Assembly: GCA_945864085.1 (NCBI GenBank)
Contig: CAMBAD010000010.1
Coordinates: 1-42,669, forward strand
DNA: 42,669 nucleotides
Direction: 5' to 3'
Origin: an uncultured Streptococcus sp.
Lineage (GTDB): Bacteria; Bacillota; Bacilli; Lactobacillales; Streptococcaceae
Position numbers and translations under genes: made by a program. Within the stretch, counting starts at the first letter, position 1. Every line of letters starts with the position of its first letter. The notes beneath the pieces were generated by a model, which had not been told where the DNA came from, made no database searches, and worked only from the letters and a program-made list of their open reading frames with translations. Shown here piece after piece: positions 16,168 to 23,396 of the stretch.

Positions 16168-18678
16168 TTAATTGTTATTCTTACGACGCTTCGTAACTAG
16201 ACCAAATAAACCAACAAGACCTAGCATTGATAAGAAAGTAGTTGACTGACTACCTGTTTCTGGTAGACTACCTTTTTTCACAGGGCTAGTAGCCAGAGAA
16301 GAGCCTTTAACCGTTTGTGCTGTTGACTGTGTTTTTTCCTTTTCCGCATAAGCAACTAATTTCCCTGTCACATCAAATACAGGAAGGCTTACACCCCCAC
16401 GTGCCTCTATAGCAGCCTTCTCTTTAGCCAATCGTGACTGAAGTTCTGCCTCTAAAACGGCCTGATAACGGGTTAAAACAGCTGCATAATATTCTTTAGC
16501 ACTCGCAGCCAATAACTTCAATTCGTCCAGAATCACTACTTCTGACCGTAAAGCTGACCTAACCTTCTCCAATTCTGCCTGGGTGACACTCACAGACAAT
16601 TTAGCATTTTCAAGCAAGGTTGGAGCGTACTTCAAATCAGCCACATACTGCTGGGCATTATTCAAAGCAAGTTGCTTATCTGTAACTGCTTGCTCCGCAG
16701 CAACAAGCGCTTCTCTAGCTTGATCAAGAGTTAACTTCAGCTGTTCCAATTTAGTTGTTTCCTGAAGGAGCTGTTGAGTAGCTGTTTCTAAAGCAAGTTG
16801 CTTATCTGCAAGATTCTGTTTAGCAGTCGCTAACGCTACCTCTTTAACCTTGACATCTGCTGTTAAATTATTCAAAGCAAGCTGAGCATTGGCGTCAGTC
16901 GCCTCTGCTTTAACTAATACTGCCTGGGCCTCAAGTAAGCTTGTCTGAGCTGTAGCTGTCTGTAAAGGTTGAGCCTCCAAAGCAGCGAGAGTAGCTTGTT
17001 GTTCTGACAAAGTCTTACTCAAAGCCTCAACAGCTGACTGTGCTGTAGCAAGTGCTGACTTAGCTACGCTATCTGCCGATACTGCTGTTTGTAACGCTAA
17101 CTGAGCAGCATTATACTGATTAGCGATGACCTCTGCAGATTTAGGGTTAGCAATAGGAGTCGTATCAAAATTAGTAGAAGCACTTGTCAGCATTGTATCA
17201 TCAACGCCTAAAAAGTGAAGACCAATATAGTTACGAGTATGCATGGTATCTAATGCAAAGTATTCAACAGTAGCCGTTCGACCAATAAGTGCATCTCGTT
17301 CTCCCGCAATACTATCCGCATGCATCCATTCCAAGTAGCGAGTCGGGAACATAAACAGTATAACTGAATCATATACCTTTTGTTTCAACTGACTAAGCGT
17401 TAACTTATCACCACTTCCCATGCCAGCCCAATTCTCAAAGTAATTGGCAACATCATTAGAGCCAAATAAAGCATACTCCTGGGCAGCTGCCGAAATACCT
17501 GCGTCATTGTGACCCTGAGACCAGCTATCCCAATTCGCAGCCACTGCATTATCTGTTACCTTGTCTGCAAATGCAACAGAAGAAGCAGTAACCACCGTAG
17601 GCTCATTCCCCATCTGTTTACGAATTTGGTTTAACAAATCAGAACCAAATAATGACAACTCTGTAATCACATCTGTTGGTAGATTATTCAAATCGTAGGT
17701 CACAGTATTGTCATCGTTTGGATTGACTTTATACTTATGTAAGGCAGCTAGCTTTGCACTTTCTGTCGTTAATATTGCCTCAGCTTCCGCACCTTTTGTT
17801 GCATAATTATGGGTATAATCCCGTAGAGCTGCCATGTATTCTGGTGTCAATGTGATAACATTTAATGACTGATAATCATTTTCTGCAACCCTAAGAGCCG
17901 ACTGCGCTTGAGCCAATGCTTGAGTAGCTGATTGACTTGTAGCACTAGCAGCGGCCAAATTAGCTTGTGCTGTTGCGAGATTAGAATTAGTTGTTGAAAG
18001 TTCACTTTGAACTGCGTCAATAGATTGTTGACGTGCAACATCTGCCGACTGAGCAGACTGTAAATTAGCCTTGGCTGTTTCTACAGCTTGCTGTGCTGAC
18101 GCCAAGTCCTCTTTTGCCTGATTAGCAGCTTGAATAATTTCTGCTGCGCCAGTACCGTCCAAAACTGCTTGAGCACTGTTAACTGCTTCTTGGGCCTCAC
18201 TTACTTCATTTGCTGCAATCGTTTTTTGGGCCTCCTCGCTGGCTACCACTCCTTCCTGAACAGTAACTGCTTCAGTTGCCTCATCAAGTTTTTTCTCAGC
18301 AGCTACAACGCCTGCTTCAGCTACTGATAAAGCGGCCTCTGATTCTGTTACAGCACCTTCCGCAGCAGCAATACCTTCTGGAGTTGCTTTTTCAGCCAAT
18401 TCAGTTGCTTTTACAAGACTATCCTGAGCCTGATTGCTATTCTCCGTCGCTACCTTCAGTTCAGCCTCACCTTCAGCAACTATAGCCTCTTGTTCTTTTA
18501 CAGCTTTATCCGTAGCCTCAACGACACCTTGAGCAGCCTTAACATCTGCTTCTGTTACCGTAGATTGTTGCGCAACCGTAGCTTCTTGTGTTTGTGGTAG
18601 TTCTTCCGCATGAACAGTAGTCACTAGACCTGTACTAACAATAGCGGTTACAACCCCACCCAAAGCTTTCTTTTTCAT
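16168..18678 (-). CDS. SEC10/PgrA surface-exclusion domain protein, LPxTG-anchored
   Basis: 836 residues from ATG 18678, which has an AGGAG site; ten further codons upstream are open but lack a site. A signal peptide ends at about TTVHAEE. Long Ala/Glu/Gln coiled coils (about 35-275) come next, then the globular SEC10/PgrA domain (about 275-485; DSWSQGHNDAGISAAAQEYA and MHADSIAGERDALIG are characteristic). A second coiled coil (about 490-770) follows, then LPETGSQ near residue 804 with a hydrophobic anchor and a KRRKNNN tail. By family knowledge (enterococcal Sec10/PrgA) such proteins reduce redundant conjugation between cells carrying the same element and shape mating contact. Placement on an ICE fits that role. 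Confidence 0.88.
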   Translation of the reverse strand: MKKKALGGVVTAIVSTGLVTTVHAEELPQTQEATVAQQSTVTEADVKAAQGVVEATDKAVKEQEAIVAEGEAELKVATENSNQAQDSLVKATELAEKATPEGIAAAEGAVTESEAALSVAEAGVVAAEKKLDEATEAVTVQEGVVASEEAQKTIAANEVSEAQEAVNSAQAVLDGTGAAEIIQAANQAKEDLASAQQAVETAKANLQSAQSADVARQQSIDAVQSELSTTNSNLATAQANLAAASATSQSATQALAQAQSALRVAENDYQSLNVITLTPEYMAALRDYTHNYATKGAEAEAILTTESAKLAALHKYKVNPNDDNTVTYDLNNLPTDVITELSLFGSDLLNQIRKQMGNEPTVVTASSVAFADKVTDNAVAANWDSWSQGHNDAGISAAAQEYALFGSNDVANYFENWAGMGSGDKLTLSQLKQKVYDSVILFMFPTRYLEWMHADSIAGERDALIGRTATVEYFALDTMHTRNYIGLHFLGVDDTMLTSASTNFDTTPIANPKSAEVIANQYNAAQLALQTAVSADSVAKSALATAQSAVEALSKTLSEQQATLAALEAQPLQTATAQTSLLEAQAVLVKAEATDANAQLALNNLTADVKVKEVALATAKQNLADKQLALETATQQLLQETTKLEQLKLTLDQAREALVAAEQAVTDKQLALNNAQQYVADLKYAPTLLENAKLSVSVTQAELEKVRSALRSEVVILDELKLLAASAKEYYAAVLTRYQAVLEAELQSRLAKEKAAIEARGGVSLPVFDVTGKLVAYAEKEKTQSTAQTVKGSSLATSPVKKGSLPETGSQSTTFLSMLGLVGLFGLVTKRRKNNN

Positions 18679-18709
18679 TAAAATTCTCCTTTTAAAAATT
18701 ATATACACA

Positions 18710-18738
18710 ATTATAGCATTATTTTATATGTTTGCCAA
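18710..18738 (-). promoter_or_regulatory. SigA-type promoter of the SEC10/PgrA gene
   Basis: On the minus strand TTGGCA (18733-18738) and TATAAT (18710-18715) are separated by exactly 17 bases, about 30 bases upstream of the ATG at 18678. A second TATAAT about 30 bases farther upstream could be an alternative start. Confidence 0.75.
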
Positions 18739-18797
18739 CTATTATACAAAATCAAATAGCATTTTTATTCCTTGTTATCAAAGATTTCAAACCTCCC

Positions 18798-19055
18798 TCA
18801 TTTCTTTTCTCCAACAGTCTGTTCGTAAGCAGACAACGTTAAACGTTTATAATAGGCACCATACCTCCCCGATACCAAACCAACGCTTAAATGTCTATCA
18901 GTAATATCATCAAACTTCTTCATAATATCCTTTAACAACTTTCTACGATAGATTTTGTGATTGGCATACATGCCTAAACTAAATATAAAACTCTCATAAG
19001 CCTGTTGATAGGCTTGCTTACAATATTCATGATCGCTTTTACAAATTTCAAACAC
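18798..19055 (-). CDS. Hypothetical ICE protein
   Basis: About 85 residues, apparently from a GTG at 19055 that abuts an AAAGAG sequence too closely for a good ribosome site, so the start is uncertain; the first in-frame Met (MYANHKIYRR) would leave about 57 residues. Helical and basic in the middle (YRRKLLKDIMKKFDDITDRH). No family recognised. It lies between the XRE regulator and the surface-protein genes. Confidence 0.5.
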   Translation of the reverse strand: MFEICKSDHEYCKQAYQQAYESFIFSLGMYANHKIYRRKLLKDIMKKFDDITDRHLSVGLVSGRYGAYYKRLTLSAYEQTVGEKK

Positions 19056-19079
19056 CTCTTTCTAATTATCCCTTTTAAA

Positions 19080-19115
19080 TAGCAATGGTAGGAGGAAAAA
19101 GAAAAACCATTGCTA
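19080..19115 (-). terminator. Hairpin after the XRE regulator gene
   Basis: A perfect 10-bp inverted repeat (TAGCAATGGT at 19080-19089, ACCATTGCTA at 19106-19115) around a 16-base purine-rich loop lies 27 bases after the regulator stop. The following T-run on the minus strand is short, so it could be a weak terminator or a processing hairpin. Confidence 0.5.
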
Positions 19116-19142
19116 CTTAGAAGGGACAACTTTTAATGATTT

Positions 19143-19559
19143 CTATACTAAATCTGCTATCTCCATCAATAAATAAAATATTTCCTCCTTCTCTACAAAC
19201 TTTGTCTTATCATCTACAGATCGTCGAATTCGTTCTTCAAACGGCTTTTTACTATCAATTTGACTAATAATACCATGGGCCAATTTTCCGTTAAAACCAA
19301 GATCAATTAAGTCCTTATAACAAACAACGCGACTTCTATCGAATACTGGCATTTCAATACCATCTCGACCTAATAGATAATCTAGGGGAACACCGTAGAA
19401 AATCGCTAATTTAATCAAACTATCAACATCTAGTTCTCTAGCTCCTGACTCATAACGATTATAAGACGAAGTAGTAACACCTAGCAATGCCGCCAGTTCT
19501 TCTTTCTCCTTACCATTATCAATGCGTAATTCACGCATACGTTCCGAAATTTTATTCAT
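19143..19559 (-). CDS. XRE-family transcriptional regulator
   Basis: 138 residues. A Cro/CI-type helix-turn-helix occupies residues 4-62 (KEELAALLGVTTSSYNRYES and VDSLIKLAIFYGVPLDYLLG). The remaining 75 residues are not a peptidase or a known sensor domain. AAAAGGAG site before ATG 19559. It is the second XRE regulator of this ICE end besides the ImmR-like protein, recalling the two repressors (arp1, arp2) of ICESt3; whether it plays the arp1 role is inference. Confidence 0.85.
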   Translation of the reverse strand: MNKISERMRELRIDNGKEKEELAALLGVTTSSYNRYESGARELDVDSLIKLAIFYGVPLDYLLGRDGIEMPVFDRSRVVCYKDLIDLGFNGKLAHGIISQIDSKKPFEERIRRSVDDKTKFVEKEEIFYLLMEIADLV

Positions 19560-19573
19560 ATCCTACTCCTTTT

Positions 19574-19687
19574 TTATTCTTTACCTATTCCCAAAGAGAG
19601 TAGGCCTGCAAACAATAATCCAAATAGTAACATCGCTCCCCAGAAAATTGCCCTTACAAACTTTATTAATCCGTATACTAATTTCAT
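19574..19687 (-). CDS. 37-residue single-pass membrane peptide
   Basis: ATG 19687 to TAA 19574 with an AAAGGAAA site seven bases upstream. The peptide MKLVYGLIKFVRAIFWGAML continues through a glycine/leucine-rich hydrophobic span to a GIGKE end: a basic N-terminus and one membrane helix. It lies 14 bases upstream of the XRE gene and after the DUF4160 gene terminator. It could be a small toxin-like or regulatory membrane peptide, but only its topology is evident. Confidence 0.5.
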   Translation of the reverse strand: MKLVYGLIKFVRAIFWGAMLLFGLLFAGLLSLGIGKE

Positions 19688-19710
19688 AGTCTATTTCCTT
19701 TCTTTGAAAC

Positions 19711-19734
19711 AAAAAAGACTTGCGCCTGCAAGCC
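19711..19734 (-). terminator. Rho-independent terminator after the DUF4160 gene
   Basis: On the minus strand GGCTTGCAGGCGCAAGTC folds into a 7-bp stem with a 4-base loop, followed by TTTTTT. It sits 8 bases past the stop of the 19742-19987 gene. Confidence 0.85.
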
Positions 19735-19741
19735 TTCCTGA

Positions 19742-19987
19742 TTAATATGCACTCTGTTGAAATTCATCCCACATGGATTGATAACGGTCAGCATTCTCTC
19801 TCACATAGGCAGACACCTTACGATAGTCACGCCCTTTCAAATAGCCATCTCGCATTTCACCATCTAAAAACATTGAGCCAACTTCCTCTCCATGAATATA
19901 AATATGGACATGAGCTCTTTGACCCTTATGGTTATGTTCATTTGTCCGAATCTCAATGATATACTTGTCAAAAATATTTCTAGGCAT
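19742..19987 (-). CDS. DUF4160 family protein
   Basis: 81 residues. The family features are visible: an early strand (IFDKYIIEIRTNEHNHKG), the HVHIY motif with clustered histidines, a GS.FLDGE strand and a C-terminal helix ending in NADRYQSMWDEF. DUF4160 genes often occur as two-gene units in bacteria and some are predicted toxin-antitoxin parts, but no activity is established to my knowledge. Its ATG overlaps the upstream gene by 8 bases, so the two form a coupled pair. Confidence 0.7.
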   Translation of the reverse strand: MPRNIFDKYIIEIRTNEHNHKGQRAHVHIYIHGEEVGSMFLDGEMRDGYLKGRDYRKVSAYVRENADRYQSMWDEFQQSAY

Positions 19988-20234
19988 TCAAAATACCTAC
20001 ATAATCTCTCCAGGTTTCTAACCAATTTTCACGATTCCGACTAATCTCTTTTTGAGCAAAACGAATATCGTAATCAGCTAAGTCAATATTTTCAATCACT
20101 TCGCCTGTAGAAAGTGAAAACTTCCCTATCAATTCCTCATCATCATAAAGACGAATGACTGGTTTTTTAGGATTCAGTTTCATATCTTCTTTTGACATTT
20201 CCAAAGTACTGGTTCCAAAAACATCTGTTACCAT
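19980..20234 (-). CDS. DUF4160-like partner lacking the histidine motif
   Basis: 84 residues. From about residue 25 it mirrors the downstream gene: RLYDDEELIGKFSLSTGEVI parallels the HVHIY strand pair, and the C-terminal helix ending in RENWLETWRDY matches the partner's NADRYQSMWDEF. The histidines are replaced, so it looks like a diverged paralogue. AGGAGG site before ATG 20234 and an extended -10 promoter about 40 bases upstream. Confidence 0.6.
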   Translation of the reverse strand: MVTDVFGTSTLEMSKEDMKLNPKKPVIRLYDDEELIGKFSLSTGEVIENIDLADYDIRFAQKEISRNRENWLETWRDYVGILNA

Positions 20235-20270
20235 ATTCTGTCCTCCTCTTCAGCAATACTTTCTACTCAA

Positions 20271-20300
20271 AGTATACCATATATATATAAATAACACCAA
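20271..20300 (-). promoter_or_regulatory. Promoter of the DUF4160 pair
   Basis: On the minus strand TTGGTG (20295-20300) and TATACT (20271-20276) lie 18 bases apart, with TGG just before the -10 forming an extended element. The downstream ATG is at 20234. Confidence 0.6.
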
Positions 20301-20325
20301 TAACCTTTCAGAAATTTTATTTTAA

Positions 20326-20556
20326 TTATCGCACCTTTATCTCATATTTTTCTTCAACAAGATTCAGAAAGCCAATTAAATTCAACCTTCTCTTTTTAGC
20401 CTTATTAAACTCTTTATTGGCTTTACTAAAGATTGCCTCCAATATTGGCAATTCTTGTTCTAATTTTGCCAGCTCACGAGCACACTTTTGGGCCTCTTCT
20501 TCAACTGGACCTTTGTAGCTATAAGTTACTGCATCTCCTTTCTCACTAACCCGCAT
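20326..20556 (-). CDS. Hypothetical coiled-coil ICE protein
   Basis: 76 residues, ATG with a GGGAGG site. Residues 18-60 form an amphipathic charged helix (EEEAQKCARELAKLEQELPI and FNKAKKRRLN). No membrane segment or known domain. It is the rightmost leftward gene before the RNA-rich region, and an 18-bp palindrome lies 35 bases upstream of its start. Confidence 0.55.
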   Translation of the reverse strand: MRVSEKGDAVTYSYKGPVEEEAQKCARELAKLEQELPILEAIFSKANKEFNKAKKRRLNLIGFLNLVEEKYEIKVR

Positions 20557-20590
20557 AAAAACTTTCCTCCCTAATAGACATTTTTCATTT

Positions 20591-20608
20591 TGTCCATACT
20601 TACGGACA
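20591..20608. promoter_or_regulatory. Operator-like palindrome
   Basis: TGTCCATACTTACGGACA is palindromic at 7 of 9 positions per half. It lies 35 bases upstream of the 20556 start. On the plus strand it is followed by seven T, so it could also terminate rightward transcription. Confidence 0.5.
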
Positions 20609-20732
20609 TTTTTTTGCTTAATACAAATAGCAAACCCTGTTGTTATTTGCTATCTTTAGCAAACAAAAAACTATCACCACATCAGGACGAAACCCAGATT
20701 GATATGATTGATAGCACCTGTTTTTTCAAAAT

Positions 20733-20926
20733 AAAAAAGACGGCCTACAAAAATAAACCGCCTATTAAATATCTCTACGCTCTTATCTTCGCATAGTTTT
20801 TCAGTACGGAGTTTAACCCATACATAGCACCCACAAAACATAAGGAATACATCTCACTCTGCGTTACCCTACGAATTATCTCCGACCCTTGCAAGCCAGC
20901 ACTTCTAGTTTTTTGCTCGACACAGG
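20733..20926 (-). ncRNA. Candidate structured RNA, about 195 nt
   Basis: On the minus strand a promoter (TTGTCT at 20957-20962, TATGCT at 20933-20938, 18-base spacer) is followed by about 190 bases of higher GC than the flanks and no good reading frame. The end is a hairpin (GGCGG with CCGTC) plus six T at 20733-20762. Inside, CTATGC pairs with GCGTAG, and CGGAG pairs at distance with CTCCG. Promoter, fold and terminator together suggest an RNA gene or long leader; the family is unknown. Confidence 0.45.
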
Positions 20927-21007
20927 ATAACTAGCATAAACCTTAGCACATTAGTTAGACAACAAATTATTACTAAACTTATAACAAGTCTAATAACAAA
21001 CTTATTA

Positions 21008-21036
21008 TTGACATTTTGACCATTTACACATATAAT
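21008..21036 (+). promoter_or_regulatory. Consensus SigA promoter, rightward
   Basis: TTGACA (21008-21013) and TATAAT (21031-21036) with an exact 17-base spacer: a full-consensus vegetative promoter. The upstream DNA contains several TTATTA/AACTTAT-like repeats that could be operators. Confidence 0.9.
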
Positions 21037-21042
21037 AAAATT

Positions 21043-21105
21043 ACCACATTTTTTATACGTGTGTTGGATCAGCCAGTCTAGTACAGGTTGTCTGACGCAC
21101 TTTTT
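21043..21105 (+). ncRNA. Candidate small RNA ending in an intrinsic terminator
   Basis: Downstream of the consensus promoter, an 11-bp stem (21059-21069 with 21090-21100, several G-U pairs) around a further-folding loop is followed by TTTTT. The predicted transcript is only about 60 bases. The next gene starts 280 bases farther on, so this may be an independent sRNA or a transcription attenuator for it. Confidence 0.5.
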
Positions 21106-21387
21106 ATTTAATTGTCAATGTTCTAAACTAGAATTCATAAAGATAGTTGGCGTAAAAATCAAAGTCTTATTATCATTCTTTACCATTCTCAATCTCATAC
21201 CTATCATCAACCTTTTTGTGTGTAATGATAGTTATAGAGATTAAGCTTAGGAAGTATAAGGACTATTAATTTTATATCGCAACATACTTCAGAAAAGTAG
21301 TCGTAAACAGAGTCATTTTTAACTCTAACTAACTCAATTTTGTTAATTGAATTAGTTACAACTAAAAAATTTTTGAGGTACAATTTT

Positions 21388-21807
21388 ATGAGTAAAGTTA
21401 AACATCTTGTCGGAAAAGAATTCTACGATGATAAATTTGGAAAACTCAATTCTTTTTCCACTACACATAAACCACTCCACAAGAAAAGAAAACATCTTCT
21501 TCATTCTCGAAAAATTAAACCCTTTGAAGAACTTATCTACATTGAAGTAAGAAAACACTTTTTCTACAACTATGTTGATTTTGTCTACAAAGTAGGTAAG
21601 GAGAGAAAGGGAAGTGATGATATCCGCATTGCAACCACTTTCTCAAAATTACCCAAAATGGAAGTGTCTAGAAAAGATACTTTCCCTAATATGAAGCACC
21701 TAATCGTGACATTTCCAAGAAAACAATGGAAGGCTGCTCGTGACAAGGTCGCTCTTATGGAGGAACTTTATCCGAAGGAGTATTACCCTGACTTATATCC
21801 ACATTAA
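21388..21807 (+). CDS. Hypothetical basic ICE protein
   Basis: 139 residues from ATG 21388 with a GAGG site; the frame is open 16 codons farther upstream without a good start. Strongly basic (FSTTHKPLHKKRKHLLHSRK) and aromatic, with no membrane segment. The C-terminal half (MKHLIVTFPRKQWKAARDKV) is probably helical. The charge suggests nucleic acid binding, but no domain is recognised. It is transcribed with the same polarity as the immR-immA pair to its right. Confidence 0.65.
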   Translation: MSKVKHLVGKEFYDDKFGKLNSFSTTHKPLHKKRKHLLHSRKIKPFEELIYIEVRKHFFYNYVDFVYKVGKERKGSDDIRIATTFSKLPKMEVSRKDTFPNMKHLIVTFPRKQWKAARDKVALMEELYPKEYYPDLYPH

Positions 21808-21868
21808 GTCTTTACTCCTGACTTGTCTTCCACAACATATTTTCATATGTTATAATTGTTTTTGTTTT

Positions 21869-21909
21869 AACAACTTTTGTTGTTAAATATATAATACAAC
21901 ATTTGTTGT
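21869..21909. promoter_or_regulatory. Twin operator palindromes before the ImmR-like gene
   Basis: AACAACTTTTGTTGTT (21869-21884) and ACAACATTTGTTGT (21896-21909) share the core ACAAC-N4-GTTGT, with centres 26 bases apart. They flank and overlap a TATAAT (21889-21894). This is the expected layout of an autoregulated Cro/CI-type repressor promoter. Confidence 0.7.
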
Positions 21910-21964
21910 TTTGTGTCAACACTTTTTTTCTTAAATTTTGAAATTTTTTAGAAAGGTTTATTTT

Positions 21965-22342
21965 ATGCTACCAGAAAGGCTAAAAGAGCTACGTTTAGAG
22001 GCTGGTTTAACACAAAAAGAGCTTGCTTTAGCGATTAATACCAGTCAGCAAAATGTCGGTCTTTATGAACTCGGCAAAAGAAATCCTAAAAAAGAAATTT
22101 TAGATAATTTAAGTGAATTTTTCAATGTCTCCACTAAGTATCTTGAAGGTAAAACAGATATTCGCAATCCAGAAGAGGAAATAGACCTCTCTGACTTTGA
22201 AATTCTCTACCGCAACACTTCCAAGGGATTATCAGATGACGAACAGGCACAGCTTGAGATTGACCTCAAAAACTTCCTGATTGAGCGACAAAAAGTTATC
22301 CAAGAAAGACAAAAGGCAAAAGCAAGTGACAAACTATCATAA
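21965..22342 (+). CDS. ImmR-like XRE repressor of the ICE
   Basis: 125 residues from ATG 21965, preceded by AGAAAGG; nine further open codons upstream lack a better start. The helix-turn-helix spans residues 3-58 (LRLEAGLTQKELALAINTSQ; FFNVSTKYLEGKTDI). The C-terminal part (LSDDEQAQLEIDLKNFLIER) is a helical dimerisation-type tail. Its gene overlaps that of an ImmA-like protease, as in ICEBs1, where ImmR represses excision and transfer genes and is cleaved through ImmA. Twin palindromes at its promoter fit autoregulation. Confidence 0.87.
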   Translation: MLPERLKELRLEAGLTQKELALAINTSQQNVGLYELGKRNPKKEILDNLSEFFNVSTKYLEGKTDIRNPEEEIDLSDFEILYRNTSKGLSDDEQAQLEIDLKNFLIERQKVIQERQKAKASDKLS

Positions 22343-23177
22343 GATCACACAGATTGCCCAAAGCCATATCTACAAATACATGAAAATGAATGATATAAAA
22401 GCAAGTAACTACTCGTATCATTCATTTTTTGATTATATGACTGACAAACTAGACATTGCAGTCATGGCACATACCCTACATAACGATATAGCCGGGCTTT
22501 CTATCAAAGACAAACATGGACATTCCTCTATTTCCTATCAGAGTACACATCACCTGCATAGGCAAAACTTTACCAAATGCCATGAACTGGGCCACTTCCT
22601 TCTCGAGCATGAAGGAAATATTTTCACCTCCAGCAAAGATACAGACAGTCTGATTGAGCTTGAAGCAAACATTTTTGCAGCTCAACTACTTGCTCCAGAC
22701 ATTGTACTACTTGCAAAAATAACGATTGAAAATAAATCATTTCAAGACATAATTAGAGACATGGAACTGTCTAATGAAGCCTTACAAATCCGTCTAAAAC
22801 AGCTTCTCAGCGATAAAAGTACTCTCTATCCCAGTGAAATCGAAATGATAATTACAGACTATCGTACTCGCAAAAATAACGACTTGAAAGACTGCCTAGA
22901 ACAATTATCGAATAAAATTATACAAGACTATCAAAACATTAAAATACTCCCTTCAGAACAAATAGAATACATGCTAGAATTTCATGATATTGTCACTAGC
23001 TTCCAACTTCCACAGCTTTTGGATATAGCTTTCCGAAATGCATTAAAAGCCCCCTTCTATACAGGATGGCAGTTCGGAAGAGGTGTCGAATTTTATTATG
23101 CTTGGGATAACAAAAATATGTCGACTGAACAGGCTAAAAAAATCGCAAAAAATACCTGGTTTAATTTAGCTTACTAA
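22326..23177 (+). CDS. ImmA-like M78 metallopeptidase
   Basis: 283 residues from a GTG at 22326 (AAAAGG upstream), overlapping the repressor gene by 17 bases; a TTG at 22281 also opens the frame but would overlap by 62. The zinc site is visible in FTKCHELGHFLLEHEG (HExxH), and a Glu in ELEANIFAAQLLAP is the likely third ligand. By family knowledge (ICEBs1 ImmA) it cleaves the ImmR repressor when the element is induced. The C-terminal 120 residues form a longer extension than in ImmA of ICEBs1 (about 170 residues) and may carry sensing functions. Confidence 0.87.
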   Translation: MTNYHKITQIAQSHIYKYMKMNDIKASNYSYHSFFDYMTDKLDIAVMAHTLHNDIAGLSIKDKHGHSSISYQSTHHLHRQNFTKCHELGHFLLEHEGNIFTSSKDTDSLIELEANIFAAQLLAPDIVLLAKITIENKSFQDIIRDMELSNEALQIRLKQLLSDKSTLYPSEIEMIITDYRTRKNNDLKDCLEQLSNKIIQDYQNIKILPSEQIEYMLEFHDIVTSFQLPQLLDIAFRNALKAPFYTGWQFGRGVEFYYAWDNKNMSTEQAKKIAKNTWFNLAY

Positions 23178-23396
23178 TACATTGAACGCTAAAAAACATA
23201 CCAAAAACAATCAGCTTATTCTGCTAATTTTCTTTGGTATATTCTTAAAATTTGGTCAAAATTTGGTCAAAAAATAATATTTTTCAATGCTATACTAATA
23301 AAAATAAAAATGATAAACCCTTGATTTAATTGATTTTATTAATTACACTATCTATTTATTTTTACCCCTAAAATACTACAGGGAGGATTGGTTGAT
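23178..23396. other. Probable right end of the ICE with tandem 11-bp repeats
   Basis: AT-rich DNA without a gene. Two tandem copies of AAAATTTGGTC lie at 23247-23268, resembling arm-type sites bound by tyrosine integrases near attachment ends. An unrelated chromosomal sequence starts somewhere before the leader ORF at 23397. The att core cannot be identified without the left junction. Confidence 0.5.

Larger units (their letters stand above)
20557..21387. other. Gene-poor regulatory stretch with two candidate RNAs
   Basis: No convincing protein gene in 830 bases: the short open frames here lack ribosome sites. It holds a palindrome (20591-20608), a leftward candidate RNA with promoter and terminator (20733-20962), a rightward consensus promoter with a short hairpin-ended transcript (21008-21105) and an AT-rich leader before the 21388 gene. 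Confidence 0.7.

Noticed and set aside
20590..21244. Short rightward ORFs (68 and 61 codons) in the gene-poor ICE stretch
   Set aside because: They have no ribosome sites, and they overlap the candidate RNAs, hairpins and promoter.
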